In this document: positions 9,749 through 19,014 of the stretch, in pieces | How positions within the stretch are numbered: the stretch's first letter is position 1 | How the letters are laid out: every line of letters begins with the position of its first letter | From: Pseudoglutamicibacter cumminsii | GTDB taxonomy: Bacteria > Actinomycetota > Actinomycetes > Actinomycetales > Micrococcaceae | Reading direction: 5' to 3' | DNA: 64,000 bases | Assembly: GCF_003143995.1 (NCBI RefSeq) | Contig: NZ_QFWG01000008.1 | Span: forward strand, 47,289-111,288 | Notes under the pieces: generated by a model | The model's database searches: none | Told to the model about the DNA's origin: nothing | The model's input: the letters and a program-made list of their open reading frames with translations, nothing else | Program-made: the position numbers and the translations under genes

Positions 9749-12454
9749 ATGGCACATAAGCTCTACCAACTCGCCAAGCTAGCAGCGCGGCGCCCTTGGG
9801 CATTCATCGTGTCCTGGCTAGTGATCATTGGACTTTTGGGAGGTTCAGCGGCTCTTTTCATGGGCAAACTGACCAACCAGTTCTCGATCCCAGGAACCGA
9901 AACCCAGAAGACTCTCGACCAGGTTGAAGAGGTCTTCCCTGACTTCAGCGGCGGCACCGGCTCGGTCGTTTTCGCGACCGAGAACGGCGAAAAGTTCACG
10001 GCTGAACAGAAGCAGAAGGTAGCCTCAATCCTCGAGGGCCTCGAGGACGACAAGACCGTGCTCACCGCGGTCAACCCGTTCAAGAGCCAAGAAGAGATCT
10101 CTAACGCCGGCGCGAAGATCGCGGAGGGCAAGAAAGAGCTCGAGAAGAACGAGAAGAAACTTGCCGATGGCCAGAAACAACTGGATGCCGGTAAGAAAGA
10201 GCTCGAAGATGGTCAGAAACAACTCGACGACGGCAAGAAGCAGCTCGAGGACGGCCTGAAGCAGGCCGAAGAGGCCGCGCAGCAGCTCGAAGCGGCTGGC
10301 ATGACCCAGAGCCCGGAGTACATGCAGGCGCAGGGAACCATCCAGGCGCTCAAGCGGCAAGAAGCTGGCCTGAAGGCCAAGCAGGCGGAACTCGATGCGG
10401 GGCGCGCTGAGCTCGAAGCTAAGCAGAAAGAACTCGACGAAGGTAAGAAGCAGCTCGAGGAAGGCCGCGCCGATCTGGCTCAAGGCCAGCGGCAAGCCGA
10501 ATCCGCGGAAGGCATGAAGTTCGTCTCTGACGACGGCGCTACCGCTATCGCTCACATGCAGTTCGAAGGCCAGGCGGAAGCCATGGAGTCCGAAAAGCGC
10601 GATCACCTGCTGAGCGAGCTTCACAGCGTCGAAAACCTGGGTGTTGAGGTTTACCCGTCCACCGAAATCTCCTCTGACCTCAACAGCATCTTCGGCATCG
10701 GAGAGGTCATCGGTCTGGTTATTGCAGGTCTCGTGCTGTTCATCATGATGGGCACATTCGTGGGTGCCGGCCTGCCGCTTCTGCAAGCGGTCCTCGGCGT
10801 GGGCGCGGGTGTCGCGGGTACCCTCGCGTTCTCTTCGGTGGTGGATATGGCTTCGATCACCCCGGCGCTCGCCCTCATGTTGGGCTTGGCTGTGGGTATC
10901 GACTACACGCTGTTCATCGTTCACCGCCACCGCCGCCAGCTCATGCAGGGCGTTGAGGTCAAGGAATCGATTGGCCTTGCCGTTGGCACCTCGGGTAGCG
11001 CGGTTGTGTTCGCTGGCTTGACGGTTGTGATTGCGCTCGTCGCGCTGGTGGTTCCGGGCCTGCCGTTCCTTTCGATTCTGGGCTTGTCCGCTGCCGCAAC
11101 AGTCGCGTTGGCTGTACTGATCGCGGTCACGCTGACCCCGGCGTTGCTTTCGCTGATCGGTAAGCGCCTCGTTTCGAAGCGTGCGCAGAAGGCTTTCGAT
11201 GCGAAGCAAGAGAAGCGCGCGGCTCGCGCGGCTGCCGCAGGCGCTGAGGACGCGAAGGACCACAGCAACCACACCGGCTGGACTCGCTTCACGACGGGTA
11301 AGCCGTGGCTCGCAGCGCTCGTTGGTGTGCTGCTGCTCGGGGTCATCGCGATCCCATCGACCAAGCTCACGACCGCCCTGCCAGATGGCGCGTCGGAGCC
11401 GTACGGTTCGGACGCGCAGGTTGCTTACACGAAGATCGCCGACGATTTCGGTGCCGGATTCAACGGCCCAATCCTCGGTTTCGTGACTCTGCCAGAGGGC
11501 GCATCGGAGGCTGAAGCACAGAAGGCGCTCTACGAAACCGCAGAGAAGGTCCGCGAATTCGACGGCGTGATCGCCGCTTCCCCTACCCAGCAGACTGATG
11601 ACAACCGTTACGGCCTGCTCCAGATCATCCCAACCACCGGCCCTGCCGATGAGAAGACCGTTGACCTGGTTGACCGGATCCGCGCGGCCGAACCGGAGAT
11701 TGAAAACGCTACGGGCGCCAAGCTTGCGTTGACTGGTCAGGTTACCGCGATGATCGACGTGTCCGAGAAGATGGCTGAAGCTCTGCCGCCGTACCTCGTG
11801 ATCGTAGTGGGATTGTCGCTCGTGCTGTTGCTGCTCGTATTCCGCTCGATCGTCGTTCCGCTCATCGCGACGCTCGGCTTCCTGCTGTCGCTCGCGGCCG
11901 CGTTCGGCGCGACGGTTGCGGTGTATCAGCTCGGCTGGCTCGGTGAACTGTTCGGCGTCCATACGCCTGGCCCGATCATGTCTTTCCTGCCGATCCTGTT
12001 GACCGGTATCTTGTTCGGCCTCGCGATGGACTACCAGATGTTCCTCGTGACCGCGATGCGCGAAGCATTCGTACACGGCGCCTCCCCTCGCGCGGCAGTC
12101 CGCAAGGGCATGAAGTCCGCAGCCCCAGTTGTGGTGGCCGCGGCGCTCATCATGATCTCCGTGTTCGCGGGCTTCATCTTCTCCGAACTCGCGATGATCA
12201 GGCCGATCGGTTTCGCTCTCGCGTTCGGTGTGCTGTTCGACGCGTTCGTGGTCCGGTTGACCATCACGCCAGCGATCATGACGCTGCTCGGCAAGCACGC
12301 GTGGTTCATCCCGCGCTGGCTCGACAAGGTCTTGCCGAACGTGGACGTTGAAGGCGAGTCCCTCAGCGAAGAGATCGCCGCCGCAGAGCGCGCCGCGGAT
12401 GCACGCAAGGATGCAGGCACGGAAGGTGCGGACAAGGAAACTGTCAACGCCTAA
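9749..12454 (+). CDS. MMPL family RND-type exporter with coiled-coil extracytoplasmic domain
   Basis: 901 aa. The RND/MMPL architecture is visible: TM1 (FIVSWLVIIGLLGGSAALFM), a periplasm-facing domain, a first block of five helices (about 310-470, with the family motif LGLAVGIDYTLFIVHR), a second external domain and a second helix block with LLTGILFGLAMDYQMFLVTA. The GxxxDY motifs in TM4 and TM10 are the proton-relay signature. About residues 125-250 are an unusual regular coiled coil built from Lys/Glu/Gln/Leu/Asp-Gly repeats such as KKELEDGQKQLDDGKKQLED. The related group exports lipids, siderophores or toxic compounds; the substrate here is unknown. Start ATG has GAGGAA upstream. Confidence 0.92.
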   Translation: MAHKLYQLAKLAARRPWAFIVSWLVIIGLLGGSAALFMGKLTNQFSIPGTETQKTLDQVEEVFPDFSGGTGSVVFATENGEKFTAEQKQKVASILEGLEDDKTVLTAVNPFKSQEEISNAGAKIAEGKKELEKNEKKLADGQKQLDAGKKELEDGQKQLDDGKKQLEDGLKQAEEAAQQLEAAGMTQSPEYMQAQGTIQALKRQEAGLKAKQAELDAGRAELEAKQKELDEGKKQLEEGRADLAQGQRQAESAEGMKFVSDDGATAIAHMQFEGQAEAMESEKRDHLLSELHSVENLGVEVYPSTEISSDLNSIFGIGEVIGLVIAGLVLFIMMGTFVGAGLPLLQAVLGVGAGVAGTLAFSSVVDMASITPALALMLGLAVGIDYTLFIVHRHRRQLMQGVEVKESIGLAVGTSGSAVVFAGLTVVIALVALVVPGLPFLSILGLSAAATVALAVLIAVTLTPALLSLIGKRLVSKRAQKAFDAKQEKRAARAAAAGAEDAKDHSNHTGWTRFTTGKPWLAALVGVLLLGVIAIPSTKLTTALPDGASEPYGSDAQVAYTKIADDFGAGFNGPILGFVTLPEGASEAEAQKALYETAEKVREFDGVIAASPTQQTDDNRYGLLQIIPTTGPADEKTVDLVDRIRAAEPEIENATGAKLALTGQVTAMIDVSEKMAEALPPYLVIVVGLSLVLLLLVFRSIVVPLIATLGFLLSLAAAFGATVAVYQLGWLGELFGVHTPGPIMSFLPILLTGILFGLAMDYQMFLVTAMREAFVHGASPRAAVRKGMKSAAPVVVAAALIMISVFAGFIFSELAMIRPIGFALAFGVLFDAFVVRLTITPAIMTLLGKHAWFIPRWLDKVLPNVDVEGESLSEEIAAAERAADARKDAGTEGADKETVNA

Positions 12455-12506
12455 CGCACCGCTAGGTGTCAGCCGCATCGTTGTGCGGGGTAGCCGATAA
12501 CGTAAG

Positions 12507-12536
12507 GGGGTGGGGTTTCGCACGAAACCCCACCCC
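12507..12536 (+). terminator. intrinsic terminator after the MMPL gene
   Basis: A perfect stem of 13-14 bp (ggggtggggtttcg / cgaaaccccacccc) with a minimal loop is followed by gcatcgttgttt. It lies 52 nt after the MMPL stop and before the GNAT gene. Confidence 0.85.
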
Positions 12537-12576
12537 GCATCGTTGTTTAGAACCCATTTCTTCACGTGGAGGTTCC

Positions 12577-13173
12577 GTGTCCACTCACCTTCGTGCCCTC
12601 GATCTTCCGGAAGGGCTGCTCGCTTTCGTAGGGAACCTGCGTTCGATGGACGCGCCCACGTGGGCCGGCATTTCCACGTTGCGGCAGAACGTTTTCATCG
12701 TCGAACAGGAATGCAATTACGCCGACCAGGACCTCGATGACCTCGAAGACACCACCGAACACTTGTGGGTCGAAGACGGCGCCGGGGTCGTGTTCGCGAC
12801 CCTGCGGATCATGAACGAAAAACCGAAAGGCACCGGCCTCGGCCTACGACTACTGGGGGATGCGCAGAGCATCAACATCTTCAACCCTGGTGGTAACGCG
12901 TCGGGTAACGGCGCCGCGGGTTCTAACGGGGCGGGTTCGGCGCAGCAAACCAAGCGCATCGGCCGGGTTGCGGTCCACAGCAAACGCCGCGGCCAGGGCA
13001 TCGGGCATACGCTCATGAAGACCGCGGTGGCCCGTTGCGGTAAGCGCCGCATCGTGCTCGATGCGCAATCCCACCTGGCCGACTGGTACAAGCAGTTCGG
13101 TTTCGTGGTGGACGGCGACGAGTTCCTCGACGTAGGAATCCCGCACGTGCCGATGGTGCGCGAAGCACTGTAG
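12577..13173 (+). CDS. GNAT family N-acetyltransferase, ElaA-like
   Basis: 198 aa. ElaA-type features are the N-terminal TLRQNVFIVEQECNYADQDLDDLED and the acetyl-CoA binding motif RIGRVAVHSKRRGQGIGHTLM, whose R-x-x-G-x-G/A core is RRGQGIG. The C-terminal DAQSHLADWYKQFGFVVDGDEFLDVGIPHVPM is the ElaA ending. A Gly/Asn/Ala-rich insert (about residues 100-128) separates the halves. The GTG start at 12577 has a clear GGAGG Shine-Dalgarno sequence; upstream codons in frame run through the terminator hairpin and are not real. ElaA proteins acetylate small amines or protein N-termini; the target is unknown. Confidence 0.88.
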   Translation: MSTHLRALDLPEGLLAFVGNLRSMDAPTWAGISTLRQNVFIVEQECNYADQDLDDLEDTTEHLWVEDGAGVVFATLRIMNEKPKGTGLGLRLLGDAQSINIFNPGGNASGNGAAGSNGAGSAQQTKRIGRVAVHSKRRGQGIGHTLMKTAVARCGKRRIVLDAQSHLADWYKQFGFVVDGDEFLDVGIPHVPMVREAL

Positions 13174-13282
13174 CGGTTGCAAGCGCGGCCCGGTAGCGGC
13201 CAGTGCGGGACTGCGGTTGCCGATGCGCGCGGGGCGCGGTTGTCAATGGGCGCAGGTCCGCGGCCGGCGAGCGCTCTGCGGA

Positions 13283-13288
13283 TATACT
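13283..13288 (+). promoter_or_regulatory. -10 box of the femX-like gene (leaderless)
   Basis: TATACT sits exactly 7 nt before the ATG at 13296, and there is no Shine-Dalgarno sequence. This fits a leaderless transcript. No convincing -35 is seen at the usual distance. Confidence 0.4.
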
Positions 13289-13295
13289 CGGGCAT

Positions 13296-14471
13296 ATGGC
13301 TGATCCGACTTCCCCACTGAATGCTCCCTTGATTAAAGCGCGTGAAATCAGTGCTGAAGAGCACCGTGAGTTCCTCGCTCAGCACCCGGATGCGAGCTTC
13401 ATGCAGACCCCCGCTTGGGGTGCGGTGAAGGCGGATTGGGATTCGGTTTCGCTCGGTATTTACGCCGGTGAGAAGCTTGTTGGCGCGGCTTTGGTTTTGT
13501 TGCGGTGGGCGCCGGTCGTGAAGCGTTGCCTCGCTTATGTGCCGATGGGTCCGGTGATCGATTGGTCGGAGTACCCTGCGGAGGCAGTGGTCGATGCGCT
13601 GGTTGAAGATGTGAAGCGCCGTGGCGCGTTCGCGTTGCGTTTCGGCCCGAATGTCAAGGCCAAGCGGTGGGATGCCGCTGACGTCCGGAAGGCTCTGGGT
13701 GCCGGGAACATGCAAACCCTGGATGAGCTTGAGACGGCCGAAACCTATGACGTTGGTCTGCAGCTGATCGAGGTGTTGCGCGCCCGTGGCGCTCGCCCGC
13801 TCGGTGGCGGCATGGATTTCGAAGCGGGCCAGCCCGCATACCTCGCGCTCGTTCCGCTTGTGGATGCGGACGGCAACCAACTGGACCTGGATGGCGTGCT
13901 GGGTTCGTTTTCGGGCAATAACCGCCGCGATACCCGCAAGGCGATGCGCGCCGGTTTTGTGTTGCATGAAGACCCGGCAGATGGTTTCGATCGTTTCACT
14001 GCGCTGATCAATGAAACCGCCAAGCGGCAGGAGTTCACGGCCCGCCCGGCGTCGTATTTCAAGACTCTCTACAAAGAACTGAACGATCAAGAACCGGGTT
14101 CGTGCCGCATCTACATCGCGTCTGCCCCAGACGACGAAAACCACGACCTCGCCACCGCAATGCTGGTCATGCATGGCAATCAGTCTTGGTACCTGTACGG
14201 CGGTTCGGTTCTCGACCGCGCCTACGCTGGCGCCCCGCGTCTGTTGCAGGCCGTGATGATTGAGGCCGCGATTGAGCGCGGCTGCGTTGTGTTGGATCAG
14301 GGCGGCCTGACGGCAACGTTGCAGATGGGTGGCGACCACGCGGGCGGTTTGACCCGGTTCAAGACGGGCGTGGGCGCGGATGTGTTCCGGATGGTCGGCG
14401 AATGGGAGATCGCGATCAGCAAACCGATCACGTGGGCGTTCAATAAATACATGCAGGCACGCTCCCGCTAA
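13296..14471 (+). CDS. FemABX-family peptidyl/aminoacyl transferase (interpeptide bridge)
   Basis: 391 aa. FemABX proteins use aminoacyl-tRNA to add residues to the Lys of the peptidoglycan stem peptide. Family marks are FMQTPAWGAVKADW near the N-terminus (about residues 36-50), YVPMGPVIDW, the long acceptor region NNRRDTRKAMRAGF, and the C-terminal AGAPRLLQAVMIEAAIERGCVVLDQGG. It contains two linked GNAT-like folds. The next gene, 87 nt downstream, is an ATP-grasp ligase, and the pair suggests a mixed bridge of one tRNA-derived residue plus one ATP-activated acidic residue, as in A4-alpha peptidoglycan. Start by leaderless logic at ATG 13296. Confidence 0.88.
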   Translation: MADPTSPLNAPLIKAREISAEEHREFLAQHPDASFMQTPAWGAVKADWDSVSLGIYAGEKLVGAALVLLRWAPVVKRCLAYVPMGPVIDWSEYPAEAVVDALVEDVKRRGAFALRFGPNVKAKRWDAADVRKALGAGNMQTLDELETAETYDVGLQLIEVLRARGARPLGGGMDFEAGQPAYLALVPLVDADGNQLDLDGVLGSFSGNNRRDTRKAMRAGFVLHEDPADGFDRFTALINETAKRQEFTARPASYFKTLYKELNDQEPGSCRIYIASAPDDENHDLATAMLVMHGNQSWYLYGGSVLDRAYAGAPRLLQAVMIEAAIERGCVVLDQGGLTATLQMGGDHAGGLTRFKTGVGADVFRMVGEWEIAISKPITWAFNKYMQARSR

Positions 14472-14558
14472 AGCGCCGCCGCCAGCACCGTTCAACGCCA
14501 AGATTCAACTCCGAGATTCAGCGCCACGTTTCAGCCCCAAAACCTGAGGAGGCATCCT

Positions 14559-15863
14559 GTGACGACCGTGAGCCCCAACCAACCCTTTGTTCCCGTTTTG
14601 TATGGCGGCGACATAGGAACCTACGCGATGGCGCGCGCATTCCACGAGAACTACGGCGTCACGTCGGTCATCGTGACGGGTGAGCCGAACGGTGCGATCA
14701 GCAACTCCAAGATCGTGGACCTGCGACCAGCCGGAACCATGACGGACGAGGACCGCGTGGTCCAGTTCCTGCTCGACCAGGGCCGCGAGCTTGCCGGCCC
14801 GCAACGCCGACCACTGTTGCTTCTAGGGTCACTGGACCTCCACATCGGGCAGTTGGTGCGCAACCGTGAGGCGCTCGAGGAGTTCTATACCCTCCCCTAC
14901 CCTGATGAGCGCACCATCGCGGCGGCCGCGAATAAGGCCGAGTTCTATGCGGTGTGCGAGAAGCTCGGGATCCCGCACCCGCACACCGTGGCGATTGATC
15001 CGGGCAAGGCGGCGGATGGCAGCGCGGAGGATGCTGTTCCGGCTGAGTTGCCTGAGTTCCCGCTGATCGGTAAGCCGGCTGATTCCGCGGCGTGGGTCAA
15101 CGCGCGCTTTGAAGGCAAGCAGAAGGTTTTCCGCTTCACGGACCGCGATGCGGTGGTCACGATGGTGGGCCGCATGGCTGAGGCCGGGTACACGCAGCCG
15201 TTCATCCTGCAGGAAATGATTCCTGGCGGGGACGAGAACATGCGGTTGTGCTCGATGTACGGGGCTAAGGACGGTTCCGGGACGCTGTTTGTCGCCAACG
15301 CGAATGTGGTGGTTGAGGAGCATTCCCCGATTGTTGAGGGGAACTCGGCGGGCATTGTCACCACTGATAACCCGGATATTGTGCCGTCCGTCAAGGCCCT
15401 GGTTGAGCACTACGGATGGACCGGTTGGGCGATGGTGGACGCCAAGTTGGATCCGCGCGATGGCGTGGTCAAGCTGTTCGAGATGAACCCGCGCCTGGGC
15501 CGGAACCACTACTACATGCAGGCGGCGGGGCTCGCGGCTTCGCGCGTGTATGTTCAGCAGTGGCTGGATGCCGGTGAGTTCGGGCTCTCCGATGGCAGCC
15601 CGGTGGTGTCCGATGCGGATTCCCGCGTAGATGGCGAAACGCGCGTGCTGACGCGCGAACACTTGTACACGGTGCTTCCGTTGTGGCTTTTGAAGAAGTA
15701 CGCGAAAGGCACCTCGGGCGAGCAGGCGAAGGCGCTCATCAAGGCTCGAAAGGTCACGAATCCGCTGTTCTATAAGGTTGAACGCAGCCCTCGCCGATGG
15801 CTGTATATCGCGATGGCGATGGTCAACTACGTCAAGAAGTTCCGCGACTTCCCGCCGGCTTAG
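14559..15863 (+). CDS. ATP-grasp ligase, probable D-Asp/L-Glu-type cell-wall ligase
   Basis: 434 aa. Starts VPVLYGGDIGTYAMARAFHE, the pre-ATP-grasp fold. The ATP-grasp core has FPLIGKPADSAAW (ATP-binding Lys), FILQEMIPGGDENM (hinge), and the Mg-binding KLFEMNPRLGRNHYYMQ near residues 305-321. This resembles the Aslfm D-aspartate ligase group, which ligates an acidic amino acid to the stem-peptide Lys. The GTG start is fixed by GAGGAGG 6 nt upstream. Position directly after a FemX-like gene supports the bridge role. An alternative is another carboxylate-amine ligase making a dipeptide or decorating a cofactor. Confidence 0.8.
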   Translation: MTTVSPNQPFVPVLYGGDIGTYAMARAFHENYGVTSVIVTGEPNGAISNSKIVDLRPAGTMTDEDRVVQFLLDQGRELAGPQRRPLLLLGSLDLHIGQLVRNREALEEFYTLPYPDERTIAAAANKAEFYAVCEKLGIPHPHTVAIDPGKAADGSAEDAVPAELPEFPLIGKPADSAAWVNARFEGKQKVFRFTDRDAVVTMVGRMAEAGYTQPFILQEMIPGGDENMRLCSMYGAKDGSGTLFVANANVVVEEHSPIVEGNSAGIVTTDNPDIVPSVKALVEHYGWTGWAMVDAKLDPRDGVVKLFEMNPRLGRNHYYMQAAGLAASRVYVQQWLDAGEFGLSDGSPVVSDADSRVDGETRVLTREHLYTVLPLWLLKKYAKGTSGEQAKALIKARKVTNPLFYKVERSPRRWLYIAMAMVNYVKKFRDFPPA

Positions 15864-15957
15864 GTGGTAGTAGCTGTGCCGGCGGCGTCCGGTTGAAGCC
15901 CGACGGCATCACACTCTGATGTGTTCCGCTCTGGGTGAACCTCATCACAGCCCCTAG

Positions 15958-15983
15958 ATACCCCTAGGGGGTATGGGTATAGT
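15958..15983 (+). promoter_or_regulatory. CsoR-type copper operator overlapping the cso promoter
   Basis: The palindrome atacccctagggggtat (15958-15974) matches the known GC-rich CsoR operator type. It directly abuts a TATAGT -10 box (15978-15983), which lies 7 nt before the csoR ATG at 15991. The operator therefore covers the spacer of a leaderless promoter, consistent with repression that copper relieves. Confidence 0.75.
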
Positions 15984-15990
15984 GGTGGTC

Positions 15991-16326
15991 ATGACTGATA
16001 CGACTGACACCACGCATCACGATCCGCACGCGGGCCACGGCTACACGCAAGACAAAACGGCGCTGCTCAACCGGTTGCGCCGCATCGAAGGGCAAGTCCG
16101 CGGAATCTCCCGCATGGTTGAGGAGAACACGTACTGCCTCGACATCCTCACCCAAGTCGCGTCAGTGAACTCGGCCATCCACAAGGTCTCGCTCGAGCTC
16201 ATCCGCGACCACATCAACCACTGCGTGGTGAGCGCCGCGCAAGAATCCCTCAACACCGGTGACGCCGCGATCGTCACGAACAAAGTCGACGAAGTCACCG
16301 CCGCCGTCGGCCGCCTCCTACGCTAA
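15991..16326 (+). CDS. csoR: copper-sensing transcriptional repressor CsoR
   Basis: 111 aa, DUF156 family. The core LLNRLRRIEGQVRGISRMVEENTYCLDILTQ is diagnostic. Cu(I) ligands are the Cys in TYCLDIL and the His and Cys in HINHCVV (C-H-C). The His-rich N-terminus (THHDPHAGHGY) may also bind metal. An upstream in-frame ATG at 15973 lies inside the operator, so the ATG at 15991 at leaderless distance is the start. It heads the csoR-copZ-copA copper-resistance operon and should be autoregulated. Confidence 0.93.
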   Translation: MTDTTDTTHHDPHAGHGYTQDKTALLNRLRRIEGQVRGISRMVEENTYCLDILTQVASVNSAIHKVSLELIRDHINHCVVSAAQESLNTGDAAIVTNKVDEVTAAVGRLLR

Positions 16327-16394
16327 ACGGCTCGCCCAAGCCGCGCATCGGCCATAAACACACCAGCACTTCCCTCCCACTGAAGGAGACCCCA

Positions 16395-16619
16395 ATGTCT
16401 GTAACCCTGAACGTCACCGGAATGACCTGCCACCACTGCGTCTCGTCCGTCAAAGAAGAACTAGGCGAAATCGCCGGCGTCACCAACGTCGACGTCGCAC
16501 TCAACACCGGCGGCACCTCCGTCGTGACCTTCGATGCCGACGCCTCCGTTACGGACGATCAGATCCGTGACGCGATCGACGAAGCCGGCTATGACATCGC
16601 GAAGGTGACCCGCGCATGA
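16395..16619 (+). CDS. copZ: copper chaperone CopZ (heavy-metal-associated domain)
   Basis: 74 aa single HMA domain with the Cu(I)-binding motif MTCHHC near residue 10. The ferredoxin-like fold is indicated by VSSVKEELGEIAGVTNVDVAL and IDEAGYDI. It carries Cu(I) to the CopA ATPase and to CsoR in the cytoplasm. AAGGAG lies upstream of the ATG. Its stop overlaps the copA start by 4 nt (ATGA), giving translational coupling. Confidence 0.95.
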   Translation: MSVTLNVTGMTCHHCVSSVKEELGEIAGVTNVDVALNTGGTSVVTFDADASVTDDQIRDAIDEAGYDIAKVTRA

Positions 16620-18982
16620 GTGAAACGCAGCGTGCTGTCACCCTCGACATCGACGGAATGACGTGCGCGTCCTGCGTCAACCGGATTGAACGGAAGCTCG
16701 GGAAACTTCCCGGCGTGACCGCGAGCGTCAACCTCCCGCTTGAAACCGCGCGAGTCACCGCGCCCGCAGACGTCGAGGACAGCGAGCTCATCGAGGTCAT
16801 TCGGAAGGCAGGCTACGACGCGCGCGTCGAGGCTCCCAAGAAAGCGCCGGCGACGAATCCTTCCCAGCCGGTGGCTGACCCCGCGTTGGCTGATCCAACT
16901 CACCCTGACCCAACAAGCGAGCACGGTTCCTCCGCGGGCTACCGGGTGCCGCTGTTCAAGCGGTTCCTGATCGCGGCGATCCTGACCGCGCCGGTGCTTG
17001 TGATTTCGATGGTCCCGGGGCTTCAGTTCAAGCATTGGGGCTGGGTCGTTGGCCTGTTTTCGCTCCCGGTAGCGACGTGGGCCGCGTGGCCGTTCCACAA
17101 GGCGGCTGCGATCAACGCGCGCCACGGGACGTCCACGATGGACACGCTCGTCTCCATCGGCGTGACTGCCGCGACGATCTATTCGTGGGTTCAGTTGTTG
17201 CGCGGCCCGGCGCTGACAGCCCACGCCCGACTCGGTGACGTGCACGCGATGCACGGCCATCATCTGTACTTCGAGTCCGCCGCCGTCATCGTCACGTTCC
17301 TGTTGCTGGGGCGTTGGCTTGAGGCGCGCGCCCGCCACGGCGCGGCCGACGCGACCCGCGCGTTACTTGAGCTGGGTGCGAGCCACGCAACCGTGGTTGA
17401 TTCCGATGGCGGCCACCGTAAGGTTCCGGCCGATGAGCTGGCTGTCGGCACCGTGATTCTGGTGTGGCCCGGCGAGAAGATCGCGGCGGACGGCGTGGTG
17501 ATCGAAGGCCATTCCGATGTGGATGCCTCGATGATCACGGGTGAATCCGTTCCGGTGCCGGTCGGCCCCGGCGCGGAGGTCACTGGCGCGACGATCAACA
17601 CATCCGGCCGCCTGCTGGTGCGTGTGAGCGCCGCGGGTGAGGATTCGACGCTGGCTGCCATGGGTCGGCTGATTGCTGAGGCTCAGTCTGAGAAGACCCC
17701 GCTCGTGCGGCTTGTGGATCGGATCTCCGGTGTTTTCGTGCCGATCGTTTTAGCACTAGCGATGCTGACGTTTGTGGGATGGTGGCTTATTGCCGGCGAC
17801 CCTTCGGGTGGTTTCATCGCCGCCGTGACTGTTTTGGTGGTTGCGTGCCCGTGCGCGCTCGGGCTCGCGACCCCCGTCGCCCTCGTGGCGGGCATCGGTA
17901 ACGGTGCGAGCCGCGGCATCCTCATCTCGGGGCCAGCCGTTCTTGAGGAGGCCCGCCACCTCGACGCCGTGGTGCTCGACAAAACCGGGACCATCACCGA
18001 AGGCCGCATGACGCTGACCGGCACGCACCTACTTCCCGGTGCTGCAACCGCGGACATCAACGCCACCACTGCGCTGGCTCTTGCCGCCGCGCTCGAGCGG
18101 AACTCGGAGCACCCCATCGCCCGCGCGATCGTCGTCGCCGCGGATGATGCTGCAGCCCGCAACTCCGCCCGCGCCAGCATCTCCCAACCCATGGTCGAGG
18201 ACTTCGCGTCACACGCCGGAAGCGGCGTGAGCGGCATCGTTGCCCAGAACGGTGTGCGTCAGGACGTCGCGGTGGGAACGCTGGACCTGCTCGCCGAGCG
18301 CGGCATGCACGTCACCGATGCTGACCGTGCTGAGCTTGCGCGGCTTGAACGCGAGGGCATGACGGTGGTCGCGCTCGGTGTCGGTGATCCCGGCACAGGC
18401 GGTAGCGCCGTTGCGTTGCTGAGCGTCGCGGATCAGGTCAAGCCGGATTCCTCGGACGCGATCGCGCGACTCACCTCGATGGGTGTGACCCCGTGGATGG
18501 TCACGGGTGACAACCGCGAGGTCGCGGCGGCGGTCGCGCGCGAGGTCGGCATCCCAGAGGCCAACGTGCTGGCTGGTGTGAAACCTGAAGGCAAGGTCGA
18601 TGCGATCCGCCGCTTGCAAGCGGACGGCGCGAAAGTCGCGATGGTTGGTGATGGCGTCAACGACGCCCCCGCCCTCACAGCCGCCGATCTTGGGCTCGCG
18701 ATGGGCGCCGGAACCGATGTTGCCCGCGAGGCCGCCGGCGTGACCCTCATGGGGTCCTCGCTCGGGCAGGCCGCGGACGCGATCGAACTATCCCGGCAGA
18801 CCCTGCGCATCATCCGGCAGAACATTTTCTGGGCGTTCTTCTATAACGTCGCCGCGCTCCCGGTGGCTGTCATGGGGCTGCTGAACCCGATGATCGCGGG
18901 CATCGCGATGGCAGCCAGCTCCGTCATCGTGGTGTTGAATGCGTTGCGTCTGCGCCGCTTCGGCCAGCGTAACGGCGGCTAG
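16616..18982 (+). CDS. copA: Cu(+)-exporting P-type ATPase CopA
   Basis: 788 aa P1B-1 ATPase. One N-terminal HMA domain holds GMTCASC (residues 14-20), followed by a low-complexity linker (about 75-108). Eight transmembrane helices follow. The ion-binding motif is CPCALG (411-416), the actuator TGE is at 308-310, the phosphorylation site is DKTGT (455-459), and the hinge is MVGDGVNDAPAL. TM7/TM8 residues typical of Cu(I) selectivity are present (FFYNVAALPVAVMGLLNP and MAASSVIVVLNALRL). It pumps cytosolic Cu(I) outward. Third gene of the copper operon. Confidence 0.96.
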   Translation: MSETQRAVTLDIDGMTCASCVNRIERKLGKLPGVTASVNLPLETARVTAPADVEDSELIEVIRKAGYDARVEAPKKAPATNPSQPVADPALADPTHPDPTSEHGSSAGYRVPLFKRFLIAAILTAPVLVISMVPGLQFKHWGWVVGLFSLPVATWAAWPFHKAAAINARHGTSTMDTLVSIGVTAATIYSWVQLLRGPALTAHARLGDVHAMHGHHLYFESAAVIVTFLLLGRWLEARARHGAADATRALLELGASHATVVDSDGGHRKVPADELAVGTVILVWPGEKIAADGVVIEGHSDVDASMITGESVPVPVGPGAEVTGATINTSGRLLVRVSAAGEDSTLAAMGRLIAEAQSEKTPLVRLVDRISGVFVPIVLALAMLTFVGWWLIAGDPSGGFIAAVTVLVVACPCALGLATPVALVAGIGNGASRGILISGPAVLEEARHLDAVVLDKTGTITEGRMTLTGTHLLPGAATADINATTALALAAALERNSEHPIARAIVVAADDAAARNSARASISQPMVEDFASHAGSGVSGIVAQNGVRQDVAVGTLDLLAERGMHVTDADRAELARLEREGMTVVALGVGDPGTGGSAVALLSVADQVKPDSSDAIARLTSMGVTPWMVTGDNREVAAAVAREVGIPEANVLAGVKPEGKVDAIRRLQADGAKVAMVGDGVNDAPALTAADLGLAMGAGTDVAREAAGVTLMGSSLGQAADAIELSRQTLRIIRQNIFWAFFYNVAALPVAVMGLLNPMIAGIAMAASSVIVVLNALRLRRFGQRNGG

Positions 18983-19014
18983 GGACCGCATGACGATGTG
19001 AGAAGATACCAACC

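Noticed and set aside
10025..12565. 846-codon reverse open frame opposite the MMPL gene
   Set aside because: Low-complexity Arg/Glu/His/Gln sequence that mirrors the coiled-coil coding repeats; no start signal; shadow of the MMPL gene.
12717..14501. Long reverse open frame across the GNAT and FemX genes
   Set aside because: Spans two well-supported genes and a terminator-free gap, with no recognisable motif.
15973..15990. Upstream in-frame ATG for csoR
   Set aside because: It lies inside the CsoR operator and upstream of the -10 box, so it cannot be on the transcript.
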